This document shows positions 26,678-36,159 of a DNA stretch of 64,000 nucleotides, one piece after another. Numbering within the stretch: the first letter of the stretch is position 1; each line of letters starts with the position of its first letter. Source of the DNA: Verrucomicrobiota bacterium. Its GTDB lineage: Bacteria; Verrucomicrobiota; Verrucomicrobiia; Limisphaerales; Pedosphaeraceae. The notes under the pieces were generated by a model, which saw only the letters and a list, made by a program, of their open reading frames with translations, was not told the origin of the DNA and made no database searches. Where the stretch lies: positions 46,840 through 110,839 of the forward strand of contig JAJPHR010000048.1 in NCBI GenBank assembly GCA_021325145.1, read 5' to 3'. The position numbers and the translations under genes are program-made.

Positions 26678-27128
26678 GGGTTTCTCCTTGTTTCTGGATG
26701 ATCGGCGAACTCCCCTGCCCTTTCGGCGCGAATCGCAATTCTGGTCTCAAGGCCAGGGATGCTCCTTTATCTTTTTCGTTCTGGTTACGGGTTGCTGGTG
26801 ATTGGAGGGGTGGAGGTCAAAAAACGTTCAAAGGAATGACTCGGTCGTTGGAGATGGATCGATTAGCCCTGGCAAGCTGGAGCGCAGAATCGGCGCGGTG
26901 AATCCGAGACGCGTCGTGCGAGCGGGCTTGCTGCGAGCACGATTAACAAGGCGAAACAAAGTAAAACAAACCTACTTGTGAAGAACTCGAAGTCCTGCAT
27001 CGCCCGTTTTCCGCCATCCACTGAGGGATCACCGCTCGAACCGCTTTCCTGTTGCGCCCAGGGAATTCGATTACTATGGTTGATCCCATGCGGCCTCGAA
27101 CCAAACCCTTTCGCAATGGAGGTGATGA
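26678..27128. other. Divergent intergenic region
   Basis: A 451-base space between the GspF-type gene (minus) and the TPR-like gene (plus), which must contain promoters for both. No coding sequence or strong repeat is apparent. The segment 27118-27125 (GGAGGTGA) is a strong ribosome-binding site for the plus-strand gene. Confidence 0.5.
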
Positions 27129-28253
27129 GTGACTGTTTTTGCCTGGACAGTGAAGGACAGGTCCGGTCGCCCAATGGTGCGCGAGGTGCACGCTGAAACC
27201 GTCGCTGAGGCGAAGCAAATCCTGCTGGCCGAAGGCTGCACGGACCTCGTGTTGCGGGAGGACGAGATCATGGCGGCGGCCACCGCGCCGATGAGCGCGA
27301 ATTCGCCGTTTCTCGGCGAAGAAATCAAAGTAACGGCGGCCGACCGGCTCAAGCATCGAGGCAAACCACCGCCAACCTTTTTCGGAGCTTTGCTCGAGAG
27401 CGTGACGAAGGCCACCGGGCTGTATCTCCTGATGGCCGTGCTGCTGGGTTATTCGATTTATCGCGGTCAATTCGTGCAAGTCGCTGTGATTGGAGTGGCG
27501 ATACTGGCGTGGCCGTTGGTTATGACCTGGATCAAACTGCCCGGAATCTACTACGCCAGATTGCATAAGGCCAATGACTGGCATCGCTGGACTGAAATGC
27601 TGGGCATCGTGAACAAGTTGGAACGCCTGAACCACAGCCATTTCATCAAAATTCCGGCGCCCGAGCTGGCGCGCAATCGCGCCAAGGCCGAAGTCGGATT
27701 GGGGCGATTGAGCGAGGCGCTGGAGCGGTATCAGCGGTTCGAAAATCAACCGGGTTGCCCAAGTTGGTTATATAAGGCGCACGTCGCGGGGCTGTACGAT
27801 ACCGCCAAAGACCACGACAAGGCGTTGGAGTGGACGCTCAAAGCCATTGCCGAAAAGCCCAGCACCGCTCTCTATATTGATTTGATGAATCGGCTGGTGC
27901 GTTACAAGCGCGACCCGGTTCGAGCGCGGGCCGTTCTGGCGGAGGTTGAGAAGGGAACGGTAACTGACATCGGGAAGCCGTTTCTGGCGCGTTGCCGCGG
28001 AATCCTGGCTTATCTCGAAGGCGATAACGCCACGGCCCGCAAGGACCTGGAGGCCGCACTGGCGGCACTGGAACAAAGACACCAACCCTTTCGAGACGGG
28101 GGCATCGCTTTGACGAAGGCGTATCTGAGTTGCGTGCTGGCCCGACAAGGCGAAATGGCCGCCGCCCGAAAACAGTTCGCGGAGGCAAAGGATTATTTGG
28201 TCGCGACGGAGGAAACCGAATTGCTCGCGGAATGCCAGCGAATGGTGGGGTGA
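27129..28253 (+). CDS. TPR-like membrane protein with GspF-type N-terminal domain
   Basis: A 374-residue protein. The first 50 residues (VFAWTVKDRSGRPMVREV, EAKQILLAEGCTDLVL) resemble the N-terminal domain of GspF/PilC proteins, including the one next door. Two membrane helices follow at about 97-112 and 116-135. The rest is helical with TPR-like repeats (LARNRAKAEVGLGRLSEALERY, AGLYDTAKDHDKALEW, GEMAAARKQFAEAKDYL). A GTG start at 27129 has a strong ribosome site GGAGGTGA. The combination is unusual. It may scaffold or regulate the secretion machinery, but no function is established. Confidence 0.75.
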   Translation: MTVFAWTVKDRSGRPMVREVHAETVAEAKQILLAEGCTDLVLREDEIMAAATAPMSANSPFLGEEIKVTAADRLKHRGKPPPTFFGALLESVTKATGLYLLMAVLLGYSIYRGQFVQVAVIGVAILAWPLVMTWIKLPGIYYARLHKANDWHRWTEMLGIVNKLERLNHSHFIKIPAPELARNRAKAEVGLGRLSEALERYQRFENQPGCPSWLYKAHVAGLYDTAKDHDKALEWTLKAIAEKPSTALYIDLMNRLVRYKRDPVRARAVLAEVEKGTVTDIGKPFLARCRGILAYLEGDNATARKDLEAALAALEQRHQPFRDGGIALTKAYLSCVLARQGEMAAARKQFAEAKDYLVATEETELLAECQRMVG

Positions 28254-28267
28254 GGTCGCGCCAGCCG

Positions 28268-30364
28268 TCAACCCGCGCTCAATTTCAACCGCTGCGTCAG
28301 TAAATTCAAAAACAAGCCCACATCCGTCACCACTCCGACCGACTCGATTGATCCCCGGTCGCTCAGTTTCGTCACCACAGCGGGATTGATGTCCACGCAA
28401 ACCAGTTTCACCCCGGCGGGAGTCATGTTCCCCACGCCGATGGAATGCAGCATCGACGACAGCATCAGGATCAAGTCCGCGCCCTTGAGCAAGCGCGCGT
28501 ATTCCTCCTGCGCCTTGATCAAATCCATCTGGGTGTCCGGCAGCGGGCCGTCATCGCGGATGGAACCAGCCAGGGAGAAAGGCACTTCGCGGCGGACGCA
28601 TTCATAAAATATTCCGCCGGTCAAAACGCCCTGCTCCACCGCCTTGGCGATGCCGCCGCAACCGCGAACAAGGTTGATCGCCTTGAGATGATGCCGGTGC
28701 CCGCCTTCCACGGAACTGCCAATTTTCAGATCCACGCCAAGCGACGTGCCCAGCAAGGCTTGCTCGATGTCGTGGACGGCGACGGCGTTTCCGCCCAGCA
28801 ACGCCTGCACATAGCCTTCGCGCACGAGCCACGCCAGGTGTTCCCCGCCGCCGGTATGCACCACCACCGGCCCCGGCACGACCACGATCCGTCCTTCACG
28901 CTCGCGAATCCGCTGCATCTCCCAGGCGATCTGATCCACGAGAATTTCCACGCGGCGCTCGCTCGAAACTCCCGCGCCCATGAAGGAGAATTCGTGTTCC
29001 GCCGGCGCGCTGCTCCGCAAGTCCCGCGATTCCGTCCGGCGCACCGTTCGCACTCCCTTGCTGCCCACCACCACGCGATCGCCCACCTTCAAATAGCGGA
29101 ACAAAGTGCAGCGCGCGATCTTGCGCTCGGCATCCACCACGATCACACCATCCATGCGCTGATCCTGCACGCGCCACCAATCGCCGCCGACCCGCACCTC
29201 GGTCGGATAAATGGTGGTGGACATGAACTCGTCCGGCGCGACGCCGGCCTGGACCACCGGCTTGAGTTCGGCGTTGTCCTCCAAACGCTGGGCCATGACT
29301 GCGCCCAGTTCGATCATTTGGCCCATGATTTTGTCGAGCACGTCCTGGCCTGGAGCGGAGATTTTTATGTCCGCGTTCGACGTGCTTTGGCGCTGTTTGC
29401 CCAGGCTGAAATGAAGAATCTGAAAACTGCCGCCGCTCTGCACCGTTGCCTCCAGCGCGCGATCCAGCAGGCCCGAATCCAGCAGATGCCCCTCCAGTTT
29501 GAGTTCGCGGCTCAGCACAGTTGTCGAAGGTTTGGCGCGCTTGGGCGCGGGCTCGGTCAAGCGCAGCGTCAGGCACTTCGCCGCGCCGCCCGCTTTGATG
29601 AACTCGCTCAAGGGCGTTTCGGAAACCGAAAAGCCCAGCCCTTCGAGCCGGGTTTTCAATTCGCCGCCAGCCTCGTTGAAAATGATTCGCCGTCCCAGGT
29701 TGATTGCGTTGCACGCGAACCGCGCGGCGTCCGCTTCGTTCACCGCAATGCGCTTCTCCGCGGGAATGCGCTGTTCGATCAACCGATTGGATCGCGCATC
29801 GAACGCGGGCGGATAGTAAAGCAGATACCCGCCCTCCAACGGACACAAGCAGGTGTCGAGGTGATAGAATCGCGGATCAATCAACCGCAACGAGAGGACT
29901 TCGCATTCCAGCCAGCGCGCCAGATGCGGATGCGAGTCCAGTTCGCTCCGAAAACCGTACGCCGCCCACAGCCGTTTCCCGTCGCGGTCCCAAAGCGCAT
30001 CCCCCGCGCCTTCGAAAGGCAAATCGGCCGGCAATTCAAAAACCTCGAAACCCTGTTCGGCGAACCACTGTTTGAAAAATGGTTCCTCACCCCGTCGTTC
30101 GCGATGCAAAAACCGGCTCAGGACAAATCGCCGCCCCACCACGAGGCCCGCATTCGCCGTGAATACCATGTCCGGCAGGCCTGCTTGGGGAGTAATGCAC
30201 TCGATCTGCGCGCTTTCCTTCAACAGCTTGTGCAGTCCGTGCCATTGCTGGATGGCCGTTTCCCTTGAGGATTTGTGAATATTCCCCTCCATCCAGGGAT
30301 TGATCACATAATCCACCGTGTACAAATCGGGCGGGCACATCAAAAAGCGTTCCGTGGAACTCAT
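28268..30364 (-). CDS. AgrE/ArgZ-type arginine dihydrolase fused to ornithine cyclodeaminase-like domain
   Basis: A 698-residue bifunctional enzyme. The N-terminal half (1-275) is a guanidine-modifying fold as in cyanobacterial AgrE/ArgZ, which hydrolyses arginine to ornithine, CO2 and two ammonia. Residues matching the catalytic set of that family are Asn22 (VINPWM), Asn71 (FTANAG), Glu118, His168 (FYHLDT) and Cys264 (AAKCLTLRL). The C-terminal half (about 285-690) is the TIGR00300-type domain of AgrE, linked to conversion of ornithine to proline. It includes VRRTESRDLR, VVPGPVVVHTGGGEHLAWL and an NAD-like region near NLVRGCGGIAKA. Length equals that of cyanobacterial AgrE (about 700). It converges with the TPR-like gene. 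Confidence 0.87.
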   Translation of the reverse strand: MSSTERFLMCPPDLYTVDYVINPWMEGNIHKSSRETAIQQWHGLHKLLKESAQIECITPQAGLPDMVFTANAGLVVGRRFVLSRFLHRERRGEEPFFKQWFAEQGFEVFELPADLPFEGAGDALWDRDGKRLWAAYGFRSELDSHPHLARWLECEVLSLRLIDPRFYHLDTCLCPLEGGYLLYYPPAFDARSNRLIEQRIPAEKRIAVNEADAARFACNAINLGRRIIFNEAGGELKTRLEGLGFSVSETPLSEFIKAGGAAKCLTLRLTEPAPKRAKPSTTVLSRELKLEGHLLDSGLLDRALEATVQSGGSFQILHFSLGKQRQSTSNADIKISAPGQDVLDKIMGQMIELGAVMAQRLEDNAELKPVVQAGVAPDEFMSTTIYPTEVRVGGDWWRVQDQRMDGVIVVDAERKIARCTLFRYLKVGDRVVVGSKGVRTVRRTESRDLRSSAPAEHEFSFMGAGVSSERRVEILVDQIAWEMQRIREREGRIVVVPGPVVVHTGGGEHLAWLVREGYVQALLGGNAVAVHDIEQALLGTSLGVDLKIGSSVEGGHRHHLKAINLVRGCGGIAKAVEQGVLTGGIFYECVRREVPFSLAGSIRDDGPLPDTQMDLIKAQEEYARLLKGADLILMLSSMLHSIGVGNMTPAGVKLVCVDINPAVVTKLSDRGSIESVGVVTDVGLFLNLLTQRLKLSAG

Positions 30365-30741
30365 GCCCTTAGCCTATTTCAACTCCGCTGCCCCCGCAAC
30401 CCGCTGCCGCCCATGTATTCATGTAATTGCGCCGACTCCGGCGGAGCGCAGAACTCCTGCCCTGCGTGGTCATTTTCCTGGTTAGCGCGGGAAGTGGCGT
30501 TGCTCGCGCCAGGTGTCAATACGCCTGTGAACAACTCGAATCATAAGGTGAATAACTTTCTGTTGCACAACGACCAAATCGTAGTACGTTTTTTGGCAGC
30601 AGAGCATCGAGCTCGTAGTCCAAATACCGGATTTGAGATCTTTGGCCGGGGCGTGGACTTGCCCATTGGGCAGCTATTCCGTTCGCGGAAGCGCCTATCT
30701 CCTTTGAGCCGCTGCTCTGCTGTTTTATGTACCGATTCGGC
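30365..30741. other. Intergenic region, nothing identified
   Basis: A 377-base gap between two minus-strand genes. It contains only short frames without protein-like composition and no clear hairpin, terminator or repeat. It probably carries the promoter of the AgrE-like gene. Confidence 0.4.
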
Positions 30742-31218
30742 TCACGCAGCCTCGAACAATTTTTCCAACACCCCGGTCACGAACTCGCCAATCTCCGGCT
30801 CCTCCGAAGCGCGCGGACCGGCGACATTGAGGCTTTTGATTCGATGGCTTTGGATGAATTCGATCAGTTTCTTCTCCGGAGCGTACCATCCTGCCGCTCG
30901 TGACAAGTGGAGCACGGGTTTGTGGTACTCGCGCGCGAAGTCCAGCGTCGCTTTCGAACCGCCGCCAAGTTCCCGCCCGATTGAAAAGATCACCGTGCCA
31001 TCCGAGTCGCGGACATTCCATTCCGTTCGCTCCAAATACTTTTCGCCGGGCGTCTCCTGGAGAGCATATCGTTCGTCAATGGCCCCATCCTCCGCCTTCC
31101 GGCCCTTCGGACACCAGCCTCCGTGCGGAATGCCATGCGCGATGGCGAAATCAAGCGCCGCCCGGTCGGCGCCGGTTTGGCCGCCGGAGACGATTTTGCG
31201 AATCAAGGCACGGCTCAA
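30742..31218 (-). CDS. SLOG-family putative molybdenum carrier (cpYpsA-like)
   Basis: A 158-residue Rossmann-like protein of the circularly permuted YpsA/SLOG group. The start IVSGGQTGADRAALDFA with GGWCPKGRKAEDGAI is the family hallmark. The second half has DGTVIFSIGRELGGGSKATLDFA and ends with HLSRAAGWY. Such proteins are annotated as putative molybdenum carriers or nucleotide-related ligand binders, with the true ligand uncertain. It stands alone between AgrE and a glycoside hydrolase gene. Confidence 0.85.
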   Translation of the reverse strand: MSRALIRKIVSGGQTGADRAALDFAIAHGIPHGGWCPKGRKAEDGAIDERYALQETPGEKYLERTEWNVRDSDGTVIFSIGRELGGGSKATLDFAREYHKPVLHLSRAAGWYAPEKKLIEFIQSHRIKSLNVAGPRASEEPEIGEFVTGVLEKLFEAA

Positions 31219-31251
31219 GGCGTTACCCCCTGTTGGACAATTAGGATGCTA

Positions 31252-33504
31252 CTATTGCAGCTTCAAAAGGTAAAACTGGCGGGGCGAATTGGGGTTGGAA
31301 GCGTTGGTAAAGCTGAAATTTCCGCCGCCATCGAAATGATTGGTCGCAATTGGATTCCATTGGTTCAAGGGCAGCGTGGCGTCGGGCGAAGCCAGCAGAT
31401 AAAAATTCCAGTTTGGCACGCCATTCGAGCCGCTGAATATAAAATTGCTCCCGCCAGCTAGCTTGACCGCGCCAAATTTTGGCGGCGGCGCGGGGGCCAA
31501 CCGAAACAGTTTCGATTGTTTGGCGTTCAGACTGACATTCAAGGAGCCGGATGCGGTAACGGTGGTTCCGTCCCACAAATTGGTCGCGAGATAGGTTCCG
31601 GTTGGAATTCCAGCGCGGTTCAAATCAACCGTTGGACTCGTGGCGCTGGACGTGTAGTTGAAAACGGCCAGGCACCAATTCGTCCCGTCCTGCCTGGTAA
31701 AAAGGTTGGGCGCAGTGGCGCCCGTGTTGCCGTCCACCGCCCGGAAGGTTTGCCCGACGCGCGCGACCGAATTGATGCCGGCATTCGTCAAGCAGCTTTG
31801 CGCGAGACTGAGGCTGGCGGCATTCGTCAGGATGTCCCCGGTCAAAAACAAGCCGGTGACCGCGCCACTAATCAGCCGGCTTTGGTTCTCGTAAGTATTC
31901 GGGCCGTTGTCAAAAACCATGAGGTCCGGATCGTTGAATTGATACAAGCGTCCGCTCATCCACCAGCCGTACGCCACGGAATTCATCGTGTAGGAAGTGT
32001 TGCTGATTTTGGAACTCGCCGCGTCGCACGCGATGCGCCGACTGTGTGCATATCTATAGGGAAAAATCGGCGCGATGGATTCGCTGACGAACATTTTGCC
32101 GAGTTTGCCCTGCAAGTATTGCATTCCCTGATTGTAGGCCTGAATGCCGGTCGTGACGCTCGGGTCGTGATGCGCCCCTTCCAACGCCCCGTGGGAAAGG
32201 AAATCCAGTTTGACGTAGTCGAAGGTCCAATTCGTGAACCAATAAACATAATAGTCAATGTACCCCCGTGTGCCCGGATGGGTTGGGTCGATCGCCATGG
32301 CACCGTCGTTGGTGATGAAGTTCCCGCTGCCGTCCCGCAGCAGAATGTCGCTGAATCGGTATTGCGTGTAGTCGGGCGGAAAACCAACCGGGACCCAGTA
32401 GTTGGTCGCATCGTTGGCATTGCCCCAATAAGCGAACGGGGTAAAATAGATGCCCGCCTTTTGGCCATTGGCGTGGCAGTGCGCGGCGAAGCTCTGCAAT
32501 TTGGTGCCGCCATAATCATCCCAAAGATTGTTCCAGTAGGAGTCCAGGTTCACATAAACCGTCCCTCCGCTGTTAAAGCCATACGGTTGCAGCCCGGTGT
32601 GGATGGCATCTGAAACGGCGAGCGCGGAGGCATAGCTGATGTGGCTCTGGTAATTGGTGACACCCCAACTGTTCCAACCGAAAGGCACGCCGTTCGTCCA
32701 GGCGAGCCGTGGAACGAACAGCGCGTTCTCGTCCGCAAAGCTCTCCATCGTCGTCCGCCAGTCGCTGCCGAACCCAACGAAAACCGTGGGCGAAGAGATG
32801 ATCGTGCCCGTCACCGAACCATGCGGCATCACGTCCCACGTCCAATGCGAAGTCACTCCGCCAAAAACATTCAACTTGTCTAATTTGTTATTTGAGCCGG
32901 ACCAATAAACACCCGTTTTCCAAGTGTCATGGGTCACTGAACCGACGACGAGCCCGTTGCGCGTGGTATTGTCATAAAACGCGCCGACCTCGTGCCCGGT
33001 GTCTGAGCCATTGATGGATTCCGCATTGTAGGAAACAAAATGGTCGTTATCGAACGGAACAAAGAGCGCGCGGTCATCGTTGTAACTGCCGAGGTCCACC
33101 CCGCCCGTCGTGCTGACCACCACCGGTCCCATCCAGTTCGCGCTCAAGCCCGCGCCAGTCATCTCAACGCGCGTGAGGAAACTGTTGCTCTGGTCGAGCG
33201 TGAAATACTGCTTCATCAACGGCAGACCGGTCCCGGTGCTAATAACAACGATTTGATTTCCGCTCACCGTCGTCCAGCCATGGCTGCTGTATCCCGGGCC
33301 CGTGACATAGCCCGAACTCAGGGTGACACCACTGTAAAAGGCGGAGATCTTTTTTGAGTTTTGCCAGAAAAAATCGGTTGTGCCCGCGGTCAGGTTGTAT
33401 TCCAACCGGACGTTCGCATTCGACATGATCAGGAGATTGCCAGCCTGAACGAAGCTCGGCGCAGCAACCGCGGGTTGCATGGCGGCAGTCAACCACATCA
33501 GCAT
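31252..33504 (-). CDS. Secreted clan GH-D glycoside hydrolase (alpha-galactosidase-like, GH27/GH36 type)
   Basis: A 750-residue exported enzyme; the N-terminus MLMWLTAAMQPAVAA is a short signal peptide. Residues about 20-270 form a beta-sandwich domain. The TIM barrel starts near VPFGWNSWGV. The probable nucleophile is Asp434 in DYVKLDFLSHG and the acid/base candidate is Asp527 in FNDPDLMV, both placed as in GH27/GH36 alpha-galactosidases. A C-terminal all-beta domain covers about 600-680. A final 65-residue tail (WNFYLLASPDATLPLNQW ... RQFYLLKLQ) is of the type found on many secreted verrucomicrobial proteins. Divergent from the GH44 gene across 230 bases. Substrate specificity is not proven. 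Confidence 0.82.
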   Translation of the reverse strand: MLMWLTAAMQPAVAAPSFVQAGNLLIMSNANVRLEYNLTAGTTDFFWQNSKKISAFYSGVTLSSGYVTGPGYSSHGWTTVSGNQIVVISTGTGLPLMKQYFTLDQSNSFLTRVEMTGAGLSANWMGPVVVSTTGGVDLGSYNDDRALFVPFDNDHFVSYNAESINGSDTGHEVGAFYDNTTRNGLVVGSVTHDTWKTGVYWSGSNNKLDKLNVFGGVTSHWTWDVMPHGSVTGTIISSPTVFVGFGSDWRTTMESFADENALFVPRLAWTNGVPFGWNSWGVTNYQSHISYASALAVSDAIHTGLQPYGFNSGGTVYVNLDSYWNNLWDDYGGTKLQSFAAHCHANGQKAGIYFTPFAYWGNANDATNYWVPVGFPPDYTQYRFSDILLRDGSGNFITNDGAMAIDPTHPGTRGYIDYYVYWFTNWTFDYVKLDFLSHGALEGAHHDPSVTTGIQAYNQGMQYLQGKLGKMFVSESIAPIFPYRYAHSRRIACDAASSKISNTSYTMNSVAYGWWMSGRLYQFNDPDLMVFDNGPNTYENQSRLISGAVTGLFLTGDILTNAASLSLAQSCLTNAGINSVARVGQTFRAVDGNTGATAPNLFTRQDGTNWCLAVFNYTSSATSPTVDLNRAGIPTGTYLATNLWDGTTVTASGSLNVSLNAKQSKLFRLAPAPPPKFGAVKLAGGSNFIFSGSNGVPNWNFYLLASPDATLPLNQWNPIATNHFDGGGNFSFTNASNPNSPRQFYLLKLQ

Positions 33505-33734
33505 CGCGAGGATGCAGGTCGGAGTGGTTGGCAGATTTTGGTTTATGCGCCGAATATCGCCTCATCTTGAAAAACCCTCAAGGAGCTTTCAGCGAAACGA
33601 GACAGGAACTTCATATGACATATGGTTTGCCCAGAAGGACCTTGGAACTCTTCCGGGCTTCGCGAATGACTGGGGGGCCGAGAGAACTCTCAAGTCATTG
33701 ATTTTCATGACTTTTGACGGGCACGCTTTGCGCT

Positions 33735-36077
33735 ATGTTGGCAGCTATGTGCGTACGATATTGCCGAACCACCTGGCTTTCATGGCTGTTACCCTCGTTG
33801 CTCATGGTCGCCTCAGCCTCAGCCCAAACCGATCAAAGCGTCTATACGGACAGCTTGCAGAATGGCTGGGTAAACTATAGTTGGGCGACGGTCAATTTCA
33901 GCGCGACGACTCCGGTTCATTCGGGGTCGGATTCCATAAGCGTTTTGTGCCTGAGCAACAATTTCCAGGCGCTCTACCTGCACCACACTGCGTTCGATTC
34001 GAGCCTCTATACCAACTTGACGTTTTGGATCAATGGCGGTTCCAGCGGTGGACAACCGCTGAAGGTGCAGGCTACTCTTGGTGGGGCGGCACAAACGCAG
34101 TATTTCCTTTCGACGCTCGCATCCAATTCCTGGCAGCAGATCAGCATCCCGCTTTCGGCTTTAGGAGTGGCCAACCAGCCCAACCTGGACGGATTTTGGA
34201 TCCAAAGCACAAGCGGTTCGCCCATACCAACTTTTTACGTGGATGACATCGTGCTCAACGCCGGACCGCCGCCTGTGCCCGGCACGAACGCTATCGCAGT
34301 CATGACCGTCAACGTGGTTTCGAACCGGCACTCGATCAGTCCGCTGATTTATGGCACGGCGTTCGCGACCTCCAGTCAACTGGCCGACCTGAATTGCCCG
34401 TTGAATCGCTCCGGCGGGAATGCCGAGACCCGCTACAATTGGCAAATCAACGCTCACAATCGCGCCGCCGACTTTTACTTCGAAAGCATCGGCGATTCGC
34501 CCGCGACCGCCGGTGCGTCGTCGGATAGCTTCGTGCAATCGAGCAAGGCGGGTGCGGCTTTGCCGATGATTACCATTCCCATGATCGGCTGGGCGCCCAA
34601 GATAGGCAGCAACGGCGTCAACGGAAACAAGCTCGCCAGTTATTCCATCGCCAAATACGGGCCGCAAACCGGAAACGATGCGTCCTACTTTCCCGATGCG
34701 GGCAACGGCATTGCCACCAACGGCACCCACATCACGTGGAACGACGCGAACGACGCCAATGTGCCGGTCGATTCCACTTTTGAGCGAGGTTACGTCCAGC
34801 ACTTGACCAATCGTTGGGGCGTCTCCACCAACGGCGGCGTGCGCTATTATCTGATGGATAACGAACACTCCATTTGGTTTTCGACTCAGCAGGACATTCA
34901 CCCCGTTGGAACCACCATGCAGGAGATTCGGGATAAAATTCTCGACTACGCCGCCATGGTCAAGTCCGTGGACAGCAACGCGCTGGTGCTCGGCCCGGAG
35001 GAATGGGGCTGGAGCGGCTATCTCTACAGCGGCTACGATCAGCAATGGTCCGGCGATCACAGCAATTACAATCCTGCCAATTATCCGGACCGCGGCACCA
35101 ATGGTGGCATGGATTACCTGCCGTGGCTGCTGGATCAAATCCGACAGCACGACACCAACACCGGCCAACGATTGCTCGACTATTTCACGGTGCACTATTA
35201 TCCCCAGGGTGGCGAGAGGGATAACAATGGCAACAATGTTGACTCGGCAACCCAGCTTGTTCGCAATCGCTCCACGCGTTCGCTCTGGGATACGAATTAC
35301 GTGGACGCCTCGTGGATCAACAACATCGTGCAATTGATTCCCCGCTTGAAGAACTGGGTGGCTGCTTATTATCCCGGCACGAAGACCGGCATAACCGAAT
35401 ACAACTGGGGCGCGGAAAGCCACATCAACGGCGCGACGACGCAGGCGGATATTTTTGGCATCTTCGGCCGCGAAAATCTGGACCTGGGCACGCGCTGGAC
35501 CACACCCCCCACCGGAACGCCCACCTACAACGCGATGAAAATGTATCGCAACTACGACGGCAGTAAATCCACGTTCGGTGACACCAGCGTTTACGCCGGC
35601 GGCCCCAATCCGGACAACGTGGCCGTCTTCGCCGCCCAACGCTCCCCCGACGCCACGTTGACCATCATGGTCATCAGCAAATACCTGAGTGGTACCACGC
35701 CAGTGTCCATCACGTTGAGTAATTTCACCGGCAGTGGCACGGCGCAAGTGTGGCAACTGAATTCGAGCAACGTCATCGCGCGCTTGAGCAACCTCAATTA
35801 TTCGGCTGGCACTCTAAGCACCTTCGTCCCCGGCCAAAGTGTCACGCTCCTGGTGATACCGCCGCGATTAACGCAATTGGTGGCGGGCCCCGCCCGCAGC
35901 GATGGCCAATTCGAATTCTGGCTCAATGGCGAGGCCGGTCAAACTTACGTCCTGCAATCTTCCAGCAACCTGGTATCCTGGGCCGCCGTCAGCACCAACA
36001 CCCTGGCGGGCAATCAGTTTCATTTCCTTCTCCCGCGAACTCCAATGCGTCAGTTCTACCGCGCGCAGCGGCAATAG
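33735..36077 (+). CDS. Secreted glycoside hydrolase family 44 enzyme
   Basis: A 780-residue exported enzyme with a hydrophobic signal (WLSWLLPSLLMVASASAQ). Residues about 30-170 form a CBM-like beta-sandwich (VYTDSLQNGWVNYSW ... FYVDDIVLN). The GH44 catalytic domain follows, with the conserved LNRSGGNAETRYNWQ, acid/base Glu377 in LMDNEHSIW and nucleophile Glu555 in GITEYNWGAE. The 178-residue spacing is close to that known for GH44. A short C-terminal domain (QFEFWLNGEAGQTYVLQSS ... MRQFYRAQ) resembles the tail of the neighbouring GH27-type protein. The family includes endoglucanases and xyloglucanases. Start codons at 33714 (TTG) and 33747 are alternatives. Confidence 0.87.
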   Translation: MLAAMCVRYCRTTWLSWLLPSLLMVASASAQTDQSVYTDSLQNGWVNYSWATVNFSATTPVHSGSDSISVLCLSNNFQALYLHHTAFDSSLYTNLTFWINGGSSGGQPLKVQATLGGAAQTQYFLSTLASNSWQQISIPLSALGVANQPNLDGFWIQSTSGSPIPTFYVDDIVLNAGPPPVPGTNAIAVMTVNVVSNRHSISPLIYGTAFATSSQLADLNCPLNRSGGNAETRYNWQINAHNRAADFYFESIGDSPATAGASSDSFVQSSKAGAALPMITIPMIGWAPKIGSNGVNGNKLASYSIAKYGPQTGNDASYFPDAGNGIATNGTHITWNDANDANVPVDSTFERGYVQHLTNRWGVSTNGGVRYYLMDNEHSIWFSTQQDIHPVGTTMQEIRDKILDYAAMVKSVDSNALVLGPEEWGWSGYLYSGYDQQWSGDHSNYNPANYPDRGTNGGMDYLPWLLDQIRQHDTNTGQRLLDYFTVHYYPQGGERDNNGNNVDSATQLVRNRSTRSLWDTNYVDASWINNIVQLIPRLKNWVAAYYPGTKTGITEYNWGAESHINGATTQADIFGIFGRENLDLGTRWTTPPTGTPTYNAMKMYRNYDGSKSTFGDTSVYAGGPNPDNVAVFAAQRSPDATLTIMVISKYLSGTTPVSITLSNFTGSGTAQVWQLNSSNVIARLSNLNYSAGTLSTFVPGQSVTLLVIPPRLTQLVAGPARSDGQFEFWLNGEAGQTYVLQSSSNLVSWAAVSTNTLAGNQFHFLLPRTPMRQFYRAQRQ

Positions 36078-36159
36078 GATTCCAACAGCCGTACGGCACC
36101 CTTGAGCCAGCGGCGGGAATGGTTGACATATGCCCGCTTGGGAATATCCTCTCAAGAGC

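Noticed and set aside
28445..30268. A 607-residue plus-strand frame opposite the AgrE-like gene
   Set aside because: Antisense to a gene with conserved active-site residues; composition is His/Arg/Gln-rich with no domain.
33714..33742. TTGACG...TATGTT as a sigma-70 promoter in front of GH44
   Set aside because: The spacer is only 14 bases, and the elements overlap the probable start codons.
34161..35756. A 531-residue minus-strand frame opposite GH44
   Set aside because: Antisense of the GH44 catalytic domain; no recognisable fold and unbalanced Val/Arg/Gly content.
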